In this document: positions 10,730 through 19,187 of the stretch, one piece after another
How positions within the stretch are numbered: the first letter of the stretch is position 1
Layout of the letters: each line of letters starts with the position of its first letter
Origin: Streptomyces sp. LUP47B
GTDB taxonomy: Bacteria; Actinomycetota; Actinomycetes; Streptomycetales; Streptomycetaceae
Assembly: GCF_001746295.1 (NCBI RefSeq)
Contig: NZ_MJAH01000002.1
Location: forward strand, 818,063 to 882,062
Length of the DNA: 64,000 bases
Direction of reading: 5' to 3'
The notes under the pieces: model-generated
Told to the model about the DNA's origin: nothing
The model's database searches: none
What the model saw: only the letters and a program-made list of their open reading frames with translations
Translations under genes and position numbers: made by a program

Positions 10730-13700
10730 GTGTTTCACGTGAAACCGATCGACCCGCGTCTGCTCCGATACGCCCGGGCCACCCGACTGTTCCTGGTGGC
10801 CGTGGTCGGCCTGGGTGGCCTCGGTGCCCTGCTGGTCATCGCCCAGGCGATGCTCGTCGCCGAGGTCGTGGTGGGCGCGTTCCAGCACGGTCTGGCGGTC
10901 GCGGAACTCCGTACTCCCCTGCTGCTGTTGGCAGCCGTCGCTGTCGGTCGCGGGCTCGTCTCCTGGCTCACCGAGCTTGCGGCGCACCGCGCGAGTGCCG
11001 CAGTGAAGTCGGAACTGCGGGGGCGGCTGCTGGAGCGGGCCACGACGCTGGGGCCCGGGTGGCTGAGCGGTCAGCGGACCGGGTCGCTGGTCGCCCTCGC
11101 CACCAGGGGGGTCGATGCCCTCGACGACTACTTCTCGCGCTATCTCCCGCAGTTGGGCCTTGCGGTGGTCGTGCCGGTGGCGGTGCTGGCGCGGATCGTG
11201 ACCGAGGACTGGGTATCGGCGGCCATCATCGTCGGGACCCTGCCCCTCATCCCTGTCTTCATGGTGCTGATCGGCTGGGCCACTCAGTCCCGGATGGACC
11301 GCCAGTGGCAGCTGCTGTCCCGGTTGTCGGGGCACTTCCTGGACGTCGTCGCCGGGCTGCCCACACTGAAGGTGTTCGGCCGGGCCAAGGCGCAGGCCGA
11401 GTCGATCCGGCGCATCACCGGCGAGTACCGGCAGGCGACCATGCGGACGCTGCGGATCGCCTTCATCTCCTCCTTCGCCCTGGAGTTGCTGTCGACGCTC
11501 TCGGTGGCGCTGGTCGCCGTGACCATCGGGATGCGGCTCGTCCACGGCGAGATGCACCTGTACGACGGCCTGGTCATCCTCATCCTTGCCCCCGAGGCGT
11601 ATCTGCCCCTGCGGCAGGTCGGCGCGCAGTATCACGCGGCGGCGGAGGGGCTGACAGCCGCCGAGGAGATCTTCTCGGTGCTGGAGACGCCGGTGCCGAG
11701 GTCGGGTACCGCTGCGGTGCCCGCCGGTGGGCTGGCCTTCGAGCAGGTCACGGTCACGTACCCCGGGCGTTCGGATGACGCCGTCGCGGACGTGTCCTTC
11801 GAGGTCGCGCCCGGGGAGACGGTCGCTCTGGTCGGGCCCAGCGGCGCGGGCAAGTCCACGCTGCTGAACGTCCTGCTGGGATTCGTACGGCCGACCGAGG
11901 GACGGGTCCGGATCGGGGGAGTCGACCTCGCCGAGGTCGACCTGGAGGAGTGGCGTTCGCGCATTGCGTGGGTGCCGCAGCGGCCTCAGTTGTTCGCCGG
12001 GACGGTCGCCGAGAACGTGCGGCTGGCCCGGCCGGACGCCGACGAGGCCGCGGTGCGAGGGGCGTTGGGGGACGCGGGGGCGCTGGAGTTCGTCGACGCG
12101 CTGCCCCTGGGGGCCGACACCGTGCTCGGCGAGGACGGGGCCGGGCTGTCCGCCGGGCAGCGGCAACGACTCGCGCTGGCCCGGGCTTTCCTCGCGGATC
12201 GGCCGGTGCTGCTCCTCGACGAGCCGACGGCGGCGCTCGACGGAGCCACCGAGGCGGAGGTCGTGGCGGCGGTACGGAGGCTCGCGGCCGGGCGGACGGT
12301 GCTGCTGGTGGTGCACCGGCCGGCGCTCCTCGGGGTGGCCGACCGGGTGGTGCGGTTGGCGGAGCCGACGGTACCGGCTCCGGTGGAGGCCATGGCCAGG
12401 GTGCCCGCGGCACGTACGGTCGAGGACAGCAGCCCTGCTTCGGCCGAGCCCGGGACGACCGCGCCGCCGGCAGAGGCGCGCAGCGTTCTGTCCCGCGTGC
12501 GTGCCATGTCCGGCCCCCGACGAGGCCGACTCGCCCTCGCACTGCTGCTCGGGAGCCTCGCGCTCGGCAGTGCCGTGGGCCTGATGGCCACCTCCGGGTG
12601 GCTGATCTCGCGGGCTTCGCAGCAGCCGCCCGTGCTGTATCTGATGGTGGCCGTGACGGCGACCAGGGCCTTCGGGATCGGCCGGGCGGTGTTCCGGTAC
12701 GCGGAGCGCCTGGTGTCGCACGACGCCGTGCTGCGGATGCTCGCCGACACCAGGGTCGCCGTGTACCGGCGCCTGGAGCGACTGGCGCCGGCCGGTCTGC
12801 GCACGGCGCGCCGGGGTGATCTGCTCTCACGGCTCGTCTCCGACGTGGACGCCCTCCAGGACTACTGGCTGCGCTGGCTGCTGCCCGCAGGTGCCGCGCT
12901 CGTGGTGTCCACGGCCTCCGTGGGTTTCACGGCCTGGTTGTTGCCCGAGGCAGGTGCCGCGCTCGCCGTGGGCCTGCTGGCCGCCGGTGTCGGTGTCCCG
13001 CTGATCACCGCAGCCGTGGCTCGCCGTGCCGAGCGCCGACTGGCCCCCGCCCGAGGGGAACTGGCGACGCGGGTGACCGATCTCCTGACCGGAACTGCGG
13101 AGTTGACCGTCGCCGGTGCTCTGCCCGCCCGTACCGCCGAGGCACGGCGGGCGGACGGCGTCCTCACCCGGATCGCCTCCCGCGCCGCCACCGCCACCGC
13201 ACTCGGTGACGGACTCACCGCCCTGATCTGCGGCCTGACCGTCACCGCCGCCGCCCTCGTGGGCGCCCAGGCGGTCGCCTCCGGGCGGCTCGGCGGGGTC
13301 GCCATGGCCGTCGTGGTGCTCACTCCACTGGCATCCTTCGAGGCTGTGCTCGGGCTGCCGCTCGCCGTGCAGTACCGGCAGCGGGTGCGCATGAGCGCGG
13401 AGCGCGTCCACGAGGTGCTGGACGCGCCCGCGCCCGTACGGGAACCGGGGCTTGCTCGGCAGGCGCCTGCCTCCCCGTTCCCGGTTGTCCTCAAGGGGCT
13501 GACCACTCGGCACGAGGGCCAGGATCGGGACGCCCTCACGGGCCTCGATCTGAGCCTGGCGGAGGGCCGGAGGATCGCCGTTGTCGGCGCATCCGGCTCG
13601 GGCAAGACCACGCTCGCGCAGGTGCTGCTGCGCTTCCTGGACGCGGACGCCGGCACCTACACCCTGGGCGGCGTGGACGCCTACGGGCTGCACAGCGACG

Positions 13701-14227
13701 ACGTACGGCGGCTGGTGGGGTTGTGCGCGCAGGACGCACATCTCTTCGACAGCTCGGTGCGCGAGAACCTGCTCCTTGCCAAGAAGGACGCGACCGAGGA
13801 CGAGCTGCGGGACGCACTGCATCGGGCTCGCCTGCTCGACTGGGCCGAGAACCTGCCCGACGGGTTCGACACCCTGGTCGGCGAGCACGGGGCGTGGCTG
13901 TCCGGCGGTCAGCGGCAGCGGCTCGCGCTGGCCCGGGCACTGCTCGCCGACTTCCCGGTCCTTGTCCTGGACGAGCCCGCCGAGCATCTCGACCTGCCCA
14001 CCGCCGACGCGCTCACCGCCGATCTGCTGGCCGCCACCGAGGGCCGTACGACGCTCCTCATCACGCACCGGCTGGCAGGTCTCGAGTCGGTGGACGAGGT
14101 GGTCGTACTCGATGAAGGACGGGTCGTGCAGCGGGGTTCCTACGCTGAGCTGGCGGGGGTGGAGGGGCCGTTGCGGGCAATGGCCGAGCGGGAGGCGGAG
14201 TCGGAGTTGCTGGTGGCGGCGCGCTGA
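10730..14227 (+). CDS. cydDC: fused CydD-CydC thiol-reductant ABC exporter
   Basis: A 1165-residue fusion of the two half-transporters that E. coli encodes separately; CydDC exports cysteine/glutathione-type reductant needed to assemble cytochrome bd. Each half has a six-helix membrane domain followed by an ATPase. The first ATPase has GPSGAGKST, LSAGQRQRLALARAF and LLLDEPTAALD; the second has GASGSGKTT, LSGGQRQRLALARAL and VLVLDEPAEHLDLPT. The fusion junction is near residue 585, where the sequence is Ala/Pro-rich. The GTG start at 10730 lies inside a parS palindrome and follows a modest AGAGGG ribosome site. It is last in the Rex-controlled cyd operon. Confidence 0.96.
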   Translation: MFHVKPIDPRLLRYARATRLFLVAVVGLGGLGALLVIAQAMLVAEVVVGAFQHGLAVAELRTPLLLLAAVAVGRGLVSWLTELAAHRASAAVKSELRGRLLERATTLGPGWLSGQRTGSLVALATRGVDALDDYFSRYLPQLGLAVVVPVAVLARIVTEDWVSAAIIVGTLPLIPVFMVLIGWATQSRMDRQWQLLSRLSGHFLDVVAGLPTLKVFGRAKAQAESIRRITGEYRQATMRTLRIAFISSFALELLSTLSVALVAVTIGMRLVHGEMHLYDGLVILILAPEAYLPLRQVGAQYHAAAEGLTAAEEIFSVLETPVPRSGTAAVPAGGLAFEQVTVTYPGRSDDAVADVSFEVAPGETVALVGPSGAGKSTLLNVLLGFVRPTEGRVRIGGVDLAEVDLEEWRSRIAWVPQRPQLFAGTVAENVRLARPDADEAAVRGALGDAGALEFVDALPLGADTVLGEDGAGLSAGQRQRLALARAFLADRPVLLLDEPTAALDGATEAEVVAAVRRLAAGRTVLLVVHRPALLGVADRVVRLAEPTVPAPVEAMARVPAARTVEDSSPASAEPGTTAPPAEARSVLSRVRAMSGPRRGRLALALLLGSLALGSAVGLMATSGWLISRASQQPPVLYLMVAVTATRAFGIGRAVFRYAERLVSHDAVLRMLADTRVAVYRRLERLAPAGLRTARRGDLLSRLVSDVDALQDYWLRWLLPAGAALVVSTASVGFTAWLLPEAGAALAVGLLAAGVGVPLITAAVARRAERRLAPARGELATRVTDLLTGTAELTVAGALPARTAEARRADGVLTRIASRAATATALGDGLTALICGLTVTAAALVGAQAVASGRLGGVAMAVVVLTPLASFEAVLGLPLAVQYRQRVRMSAERVHEVLDAPAPVREPGLARQAPASPFPVVLKGLTTRHEGQDRDALTGLDLSLAEGRRIAVVGASGSGKTTLAQVLLRFLDADAGTYTLGGVDAYGLHSDDVRRLVGLCAQDAHLFDSSVRENLLLAKKDATEDELRDALHRARLLDWAENLPDGFDTLVGEHGAWLSGGQRQRLALARALLADFPVLVLDEPAEHLDLPTADALTADLLAATEGRTTLLITHRLAGLESVDEVVVLDEGRVVQRGSYAELAGVEGPLRAMAEREAESELLVAAR
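10732..10745. other. parS overlapping the cydDC start codon
   Basis: A perfect GTTTCACGTGAAAC lying within codons 1-6 of cydDC, so the protein begins Met-Phe-His-Val-Lys-Pro. Bound ParB would cover the translation start region of the gene. Confidence 0.92.
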
Positions 14228-14237
14228 GGCCTTGGGT

Positions 14238-14275
14238 TGCGGCTCACGCGAGGAGCGGTCCTCGGCTGAGCCGCA
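14238..14275. terminator. hairpin between cydDC and convergent HAD gene
   Basis: TGCGGCTCA pairs with TGAGCCGCA, with an inner GAGGA/TCCTC extension. It probably ends transcription from both sides. Confidence 0.75.
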
Positions 14276-14282
14276 GCGACCC

Positions 14283-15149
14283 CTACCGCCGCTCCAGCAT
14301 CCGCTCGATCACGACGGCCACCCCGTCGTCGTTGTTGGCGACGGTCCGGCCCGAGGCCGCGGCGATCACGTCCGGGTGGGCGTTGCCCATCGCGTACGAC
14401 TGTCCGGCCCAGGTGAGCATCTCGACATCGTTGGGCATGTCCCCGAACGCGACGACCTCCTCGTGCGAGATTCCGCGCTCGGCGCAGCACAGGGCGAGCG
14501 TGCTGGCCTTGGAGACGCCGGGACCGCTGATCTCCAGCAGGGCACTGGGGCTGGACCGGGTGACGTTGGCGCGGTCGCCGATGGCGAGGCGCGAGAGGGT
14601 GAGGAAGGCGTCCGGGTCGATCGAGGGATGGTAGGCGAGAATCTTCAGCACCGGTTCGGCGGCACCGGGACCGTCCTCGGCCAGCAGGTCCTCGGCCGGT
14701 GCGAGGTTGTCGGGGATCTCCATGTGCAGCTTGGGATAGTCAGGCTCCTGGTAGAAGCCGTACGTCTGCTCCACCGCGTACACCGTGCCGGGCGCCGCTT
14801 CCCTCAGCAGCCGTACGGCATCCAGCGCGTTCTCCCGGGCCAGCTCGCGTACCTTCACGAACCGGTGGGCGCCGGGGCCGCCGTGCAGGTCGACCACCGC
14901 GGCGCCGTTGCCGCAGATGGCCAGGCCGTGACCGTGGACGTGGTCGCTGACGACGTCCATCCAGCGGGCCGGGCGGCCGGTGACGAAGAAGACCTCGATG
15001 CCCGCCTTCTCGGCGGCGGCGAGAGCCGCGACCGTGCGCGGGGACACCGACTTGTCGTCGCGCAGCAGAGTGCCGTCGAGATCTGTGGCGATCAGGCGCG
15101 GAGGTATGTCGGCGGCCGGGGTCTCGGGCTGTCGAGTAGCTGAGGTCAC
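14283..15149 (-). CDS. Cof-type HAD hydrolase (sugar-phosphate phosphatase-like)
   Basis: A 288-residue HAD phosphatase with the nucleophile motif [10 protein letters not shown] (about residue 22), the TGR motif of box II (VTGRPARW) and the metal-binding GDMPNDVEML of box IV. The large C2-type cap between them is typical of the Cof/YidA group, which dephosphorylates sugar phosphates, PLP or FMN. The start is GTG 15149, with GGAG nine bases upstream; the earlier in-frame start lacks a site. A clear paralogue lies at 26449-27252. Substrate not predictable. Confidence 0.88.
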   Translation of the reverse strand: MTSATRQPETPAADIPPRLIATDLDGTLLRDDKSVSPRTVAALAAAEKAGIEVFFVTGRPARWMDVVSDHVHGHGLAICGNGAAVVDLHGGPGAHRFVKVRELARENALDAVRLLREAAPGTVYAVEQTYGFYQEPDYPKLHMEIPDNLAPAEDLLAEDGPGAAEPVLKILAYHPSIDPDAFLTLSRLAIGDRANVTRSSPSALLEISGPGVSKASTLALCCAERGISHEEVVAFGDMPNDVEMLTWAGQSYAMGNAHPDVIAAASGRTVANNDDGVAVVIERMLERR

Positions 15150-15251
15150 GCGCTCATTCTCCCGTATACGCCTGCACGACCGGACGGGTGCCCGCACAGG
15201 TGAGACATAGATGACGCAGGAGCGGACCTCATCCGCCCCGGTGCTGCCGCC

Positions 15252-16154
15252 TCAGCCCAGTTGTGCCGGTGCTTCCATGGCGATCTGCTCGAAGACCTTC
15301 TCGTCGGCGGCGAAGTCCGAGTCGGGGATCGGCCAGTGGATCACTAGCTCCGTGAAGCCGAGCTCCCGGTGGCGGCCCGCGAAGTCGACGAAGGCGTCGA
15401 GGGACTCCAGCGGGCGCCCGCGGTCCGGGGTGAAGCCGGTGAGCAGGATCTTGTCGAGCGAGTTCACGTCCCGGCCGAGCGACGCACAGGCGTCGGTGAG
15501 CTTCTCGGCCTGGCCGCGGAGGGCCTGGAGGGACTGCTCGGGCGTGCCGTTCTCGTACAGCTTCGGGTCGCCGGTGGTCACCCACGCCTGGCCGTGGCGG
15601 GCGGCGAGCCGCAGTCCGCGGGGGCCGGTGGCGGCCACGGCGAAGGGCAGCCTGGGCCGCTGGACACAGCCGGGGATGTTGCGGGCCTCGTGCGCCGAGT
15701 AGAAGTCGCCCTCGTAGGACACCGAGTCCTCGCAGAGCAGGCGGTCGAGCAGCGGGACGAACTCGGCGAGCCGGTCGGCACGCTCGCGCGGGCTCCACGG
15801 ATCCTGGCCGAGCGCGGTGGCGTCGAAGCCGGTGCCACCCGCGCCGATACCGAGGGTGACGCGGCCGCCGGAGATGTCGTCGAGTGTGATCAGTTCCTTG
15901 GCGAGGTTCACCGGGTGCCGGAAGTTCGGCGAGGTCACCAGGGTGCCCAGGCGCAGCCGGTCGGTGACGCCCGCGGCGCCTGTCAGCGTGGGCAGGGCAC
16001 CGAACCAGGGGCCGTCGCGGAAGGTGCGCCAGGACAGGTGGTCGTAGGTGTATCCGGTGTGGAAGCCGAGTTGGTCCGCGCGCTGCCATGCCTCGCGGCT
16101 CCCCTCGTTCCAGCGGCGGTAGGGGAGGATCACGGTGCTCAGGCGCAGATTCAT
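15252..16154 (-). CDS. LLM-class (F420-type) oxidoreductase
   Basis: A 300-residue luciferase-like TIM-barrel protein. The segments [35 protein letters not shown] and [11 protein letters not shown] are typical of F420-dependent members, which hydride-transfer to or from diverse substrates in actinobacteria. I chose the ATG at 16154 because the family begins close to a beta-strand such as [11 protein letters not shown]; the 40 upstream codons in frame run through a parS site and would add an unlikely leader. No strong ribosome site is seen. It is followed at a distance by the HAD gene on the same strand. Confidence 0.82.
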   Translation of the reverse strand: MNLRLSTVILPYRRWNEGSREAWQRADQLGFHTGYTYDHLSWRTFRDGPWFGALPTLTGAAGVTDRLRLGTLVTSPNFRHPVNLAKELITLDDISGGRVTLGIGAGGTGFDATALGQDPWSPRERADRLAEFVPLLDRLLCEDSVSYEGDFYSAHEARNIPGCVQRPRLPFAVAATGPRGLRLAARHGQAWVTTGDPKLYENGTPEQSLQALRGQAEKLTDACASLGRDVNSLDKILLTGFTPDRGRPLESLDAFVDFAGRHRELGFTELVIHWPIPDSDFAADEKVFEQIAMEAPAQLG

Positions 16155-16180
16155 GTGTCCGAGCGTAAGGGCCGACCCGT

Positions 16181-16194
16181 GTTTCACGTGAAAC
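16181..16194. other. parS site upstream of the LLM oxidoreductase
   Basis: A perfect GTTTCACGTGAAAC in the 50-bp gap between two minus-strand genes. Confidence 0.92.
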
Positions 16195-16206
16195 AGTGAC
16201 CCACAG

Positions 16207-16674
16207 TCACTGTGTTCGCCCGCTGAGCCAGGGGCTGAGTCCGACCGGGATGAACTCCTTGTGCACGCGGTCACCCGGTAGCGGCACCATCAGGAAGTGG
16301 CTGGGCGGGAAGCGGCGCTTCTTCACCCAGGCGTGGCCTTCGTAGAGGGCGCGGAGGAAGGCGGGGACATCGTCGCGGGCGATGTCGGGGCACTCGACTC
16401 CGTCGACGGTGATCAGGGCGTCGTCGTCCGGGAACAGCCGCACATCCACTTGCGGCCGGCCGCCGAGTTCGACGTAGGCCTCGTGGGGCAGGGTGCCGTC
16501 CGGGTCGGTGGTGACGCCGACGCCCGCAGCGCTGCGGCGCGAGGTCTGGTCGGCGCCGATGTCGTGGGTCACCTCGATCGCGAGCCCGTACGCGGCGGCG
16601 AGGGCGCGGAGCGCGGTGACGGCGGCCTCGGTGGTGGGGAGGTGGTCCATGCCGTGGTGCATGGCGTCGATCAT
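16207..16674 (-). CDS. hypothetical protein (155 aa)
   Basis: A soluble acidic protein of 155 residues or slightly fewer; a second ATG four codons in is equally possible. It contains ALITVDGVECPDIARDD and ends KEFIPVGLSPWLSGRTQ. No membrane segment or known motif is recognised. It starts 13 bases after the stop of the KptA homologue and is probably co-transcribed with it, so a link to RNA end processing is possible but unproven. Confidence 0.65.
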   Translation of the reverse strand: MIDAMHHGMDHLPTTEAAVTALRALAAAYGLAIEVTHDIGADQTSRRSAAGVGVTTDPDGTLPHEAYVELGGRPQVDVRLFPDDDALITVDGVECPDIARDDVPAFLRALYEGHAWVKKRRFPPSHFLMVPLPGDRVHKEFIPVGLSPWLSGRTQ

Positions 16675-16687
16675 CCCCCGCCGAGGC

Positions 16688-17260
16688 TCAGTGCTGCTCG
16701 TGAAACCGCAGGTAGCGCGGTTGCACGGACTGGGTCAGCCACACGCCGTTCGCGCTGACGTGGAAGGCGTGGCCGTCGCGGTGCATGGCTTCCGCGTCCA
16801 CGGAGAGCACGACGGGGCGGCCACGGCGGGCGCCGACGCGGGTCGCGGTTTCGCGGTCCGGCGAGAGGTGTACATCGTGCCGGTTCATGGGGCGCAGTCC
16901 CTCGGCGCGGATCGCGTCCAGGTAGCGCGCCACCGTGCCGTGGTAGAGGTAGGGCGGCGGGGTCGCCGGTGGCAGGCCGAGGTCGACGTCGATGCTGTGG
17001 CCCTGGTTGGCGCGGATGCGCGTGCCGTCGATAGCGAAGCGCTGTTTGTCGTTGGCGGCGACCACGTGGTCCAGCTCGTCCCGGGTGAAGCGGAAGCCGT
17101 GCTCGGTGGCAGCGGCGATCAGTACGTCGATCTCGACCCAGCCGGCCTCGTCGAGCGTGAGCCCGATGCGTTCGGGCTGGTGGCGCAGATGCTTCGAGAG
17201 GTACTTCGAGACCTTCACGGTGCGTCTCTCGTCCCTCTCGCGTAGCTCGTTCTCGTTCAT
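16688..17260 (-). CDS. kptA: RNA 2'-phosphotransferase (KptA/Tpt1 family)
   Basis: The 190-residue protein has the family landmarks LSKHLRHQPE near the N-terminus, ANQGHS in the middle, YHGT, and HDVHLS with RVGARRGRPVVL near the C-terminus. Tpt1 enzymes move an internal RNA 2'-phosphate to NAD+, giving ADP-ribose 1'',2''-cyclic phosphate. In eukaryotes this completes tRNA splicing; bacteria lack that pathway, so the natural bacterial substrate is uncertain (RNA repair products or ADP-ribosylation are suggested). The start at ATG 17260 is preferred to the upstream ATG at 17344, whose codons overlap DnaA boxes. Confidence 0.93.
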   Translation of the reverse strand: MNENELRERDERRTVKVSKYLSKHLRHQPERIGLTLDEAGWVEIDVLIAAATEHGFRFTRDELDHVVAANDKQRFAIDGTRIRANQGHSIDVDLGLPPATPPPYLYHGTVARYLDAIRAEGLRPMNRHDVHLSPDRETATRVGARRGRPVVLSVDAEAMHRDGHAFHVSANGVWLTQSVQPRYLRFHEQH

Positions 17261-17316
17261 TTCATCAGGGTGCCGGGAGAGACGTGAATCACGCGAATGA
17301 TTTTGGGCCGGATGTT

Positions 17317-17370
17317 TGATCCACAACCAACTGTAGTTATCCACAGGCTACTTGGCGTTTCTGTGGACAA
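17317..17370. other. DnaA-box cluster upstream of kptA
   Basis: TTATCCACA at 17337-17345 and TTGTCCACA on the other strand (TGTGGACAA, 17362-17370) are both perfect. TGATCCACA at 17317-17325 has one mismatch. They lie in the 120-bp gap between the MerR gene's stop and the KptA start. Confidence 0.8.
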
Positions 17371-17382
17371 CTCCCTGTCATG

Positions 17383-18321
17383 TCAGTCCTCTTCGTCAAG
17401 ATCGACTGGGGGTCGCCCATTTGACGTGAGCGCATCCAACGCCCTTGCCCGCACCTCCCGTTCAGCCGCCAACACAAAGAACTCCGCCGCCCGCTCCACG
17501 CCAACCAGCCTTTCCACCGCCCGCATCGTCTCCTCGGGTACGGACACGGAACGTGACGTCTGACGCCCATCCGGCGTCTCCTCGGAACCGAGGTGCTGCC
17601 TCAGGTGTCGTGCCGCCAATGTCCGCATCGCGCGCGCGAGTTCGGCGTCCACTGTCTGTTGCGCGAGCGGCCGCAGTCGGCGGACGAGTGAGGCGGCTTC
17701 GGCGGCTTCCGTGTCGGTCGGCCGGTGCGGTCCTTGCAGGTAGCGCGCGAAGACGTGTTCGGTGGTGAACTCCACGAAACGGGCCGCGATGTGCTCGACC
17801 TGTCCCCTCAACTCCCTGAGATGGCCGGAGATCGCGGATAGCGGGACTCCGGCCGCGTACAACTCGACGGCCACGGCGAGCTCTTGGGGGCTCGGCACGA
17901 GGAAGGATCCGTCGTCGCCGGGTACCGGCTCCAGTACGCCGAGCTCCACCGCCTCGGCGACCGCGGTCTCGTCGGGGGTGGCGCCGAAGCGGGCGTCCAG
18001 TTCGGCGCGGGAGATCCGGACGGCCTCCTCGTCGGTCCACGGACCGTCGACCTCGGCGACAAGACCGAGGATGCCGCCGAGGCCACGACCGGAGTCGTAG
18101 GCCTCCAGGAGCTCCTTGATGGAGGCCAGCCCGTAGCCGCGGTCGAGGAGATCGGCGATCTGGCGCAGCCGGACGAGGTGGGTGTCGGTGTAGATGTTGG
18201 CCCGGCCCCGCCGCTGGGGGCGGGGGAGCAGTCCGCGGTCCTGGTAGGCGCGGATGGTGCGGACGGTGGCGCCGCTGAGGTGGGCGAGGTCCTCGATCCG
18301 GTGGGCGGGGGTCTCGCTCAC
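17383..18321 (-). CDS. MerR-family transcriptional regulator
   Basis: A 312-residue protein with an N-terminal MerR winged helix (HRIEDLAHLSGATVRTIRAY, then GLLPRPQRRGRANIY and HLVRLRQIADLLDRGYGLA). A long C-terminal region of about 230 residues probably senses a ligand. It starts at GTG 18321, overlapping the stop of the upstream gene by GTGA, so it is translationally coupled as the last gene of a four-gene operon. It probably regulates that operon, whose likely control region is 21781-22022. No metal-binding cysteines of the classical MerR type are seen, so a small organic ligand is more likely. Confidence 0.9.
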   Translation of the reverse strand: MSETPAHRIEDLAHLSGATVRTIRAYQDRGLLPRPQRRGRANIYTDTHLVRLRQIADLLDRGYGLASIKELLEAYDSGRGLGGILGLVAEVDGPWTDEEAVRISRAELDARFGATPDETAVAEAVELGVLEPVPGDDGSFLVPSPQELAVAVELYAAGVPLSAISGHLRELRGQVEHIAARFVEFTTEHVFARYLQGPHRPTDTEAAEAASLVRRLRPLAQQTVDAELARAMRTLAARHLRQHLGSEETPDGRQTSRSVSVPEETMRAVERLVGVERAAEFFVLAAEREVRARALDALTSNGRPPVDLDEED

Positions 18322-19187
18322 GCGGCGGCCCGCGCTGCCGGTGACCGCTTCAGGTACTCCACCGCACGGCTCAACGACCCCTCCCGCGACGGGTGGTAGG
18401 ACCGCCGGAGGTAGCGCGGTATGGCCGCGCCGAGCTCCCGCCAGGCCGGCAGCAGTCCTTTTCGTACGGCCCTTTCGTGCTCCTTGAGGGAGTAGCGCAG
18501 GCGGCCGGCGAGCTGGGGGTCGTGGCGGATCAGGTAGGCCGTCCCCCACAGCCACAGGTGGAGCATCACGGGGGCGGTGACCGCCATGCCCGCGATCCGG
18601 CGGGCGTATCGGGGCGTTCCGGTGCCGCCGCAGTGCTGGTACATGTCGAAGGCGACCGCGCGGTGCTCGACTTCCTCGGCGCCGTGCCAGCGCAGCAGGT
18701 CGAGCATGATCTCGTCGGCGTCGGCCCGGTCGAGTCCGTCAGCGGCCAGCACCCAGTCGCCGAGCACGGCGGTGAACTGTTCGATGGCGGCGACGACCGA
18801 CAGCCGGAAGCGCAGCCATTCGCGCGCGGGAATGGGCGCGTTGAGGGGCGGACGCTCGCCGAGCAGCCGCTCGAAGAGGAAGTCGACGTACTTGGTGAAG
18901 TCTGCGGTGTCGAGCCGCTGCGCGGCCAGGTGGTCCAGTACGTGTGTGTGCTGGACGCTGTGTGTGGCCTCCTGGCCCATGAACCCCTTGACGTCGGCGC
19001 GGAGTTCGGGGTCGCGGACCAGGGGCAGGCCTTCCTTGAGGACTTTCACGAACCAGCGCTCCCCCGCCGGCAGCAGCAGGTGCAGCACGTTGATGACGTG
19101 GGTCGCGGTGGGCTCGCCGGGGATCCAGTGCAGGGGCGTGCGGGACCAGTCGAAGGACACTCGGCGTGGGGCGATCTCGTGGCTCAC
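18318..19187 (-). CDS. PF10118-type metal-dependent hydrolase
   Basis: A 289-residue predicted ferritin-like/metal-dependent hydrolase of the PF10118 group, recognised from GFMGQEATHSVQHTH, LRWHGAEEVEHRAVAFD and the RVSFDWSRTPLHW start. The conserved Glu and His residues in these two helices could hold a di-metal site. Proteins of this family occur in actinobacteria and proteobacteria, often beside SDR and alpha/beta hydrolase genes, but the reaction is not established. It starts at GTG 19187 with a four-base GTGA overlap on the preceding gene and overlaps the MerR gene in the same way. Confidence 0.85.
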   Translation of the reverse strand: MSHEIAPRRVSFDWSRTPLHWIPGEPTATHVINVLHLLLPAGERWFVKVLKEGLPLVRDPELRADVKGFMGQEATHSVQHTHVLDHLAAQRLDTADFTKYVDFLFERLLGERPPLNAPIPAREWLRFRLSVVAAIEQFTAVLGDWVLAADGLDRADADEIMLDLLRWHGAEEVEHRAVAFDMYQHCGGTGTPRYARRIAGMAVTAPVMLHLWLWGTAYLIRHDPQLAGRLRYSLKEHERAVRKGLLPAWRELGAAIPRYLRRSYHPSREGSLSRAVEYLKRSPAARAAA

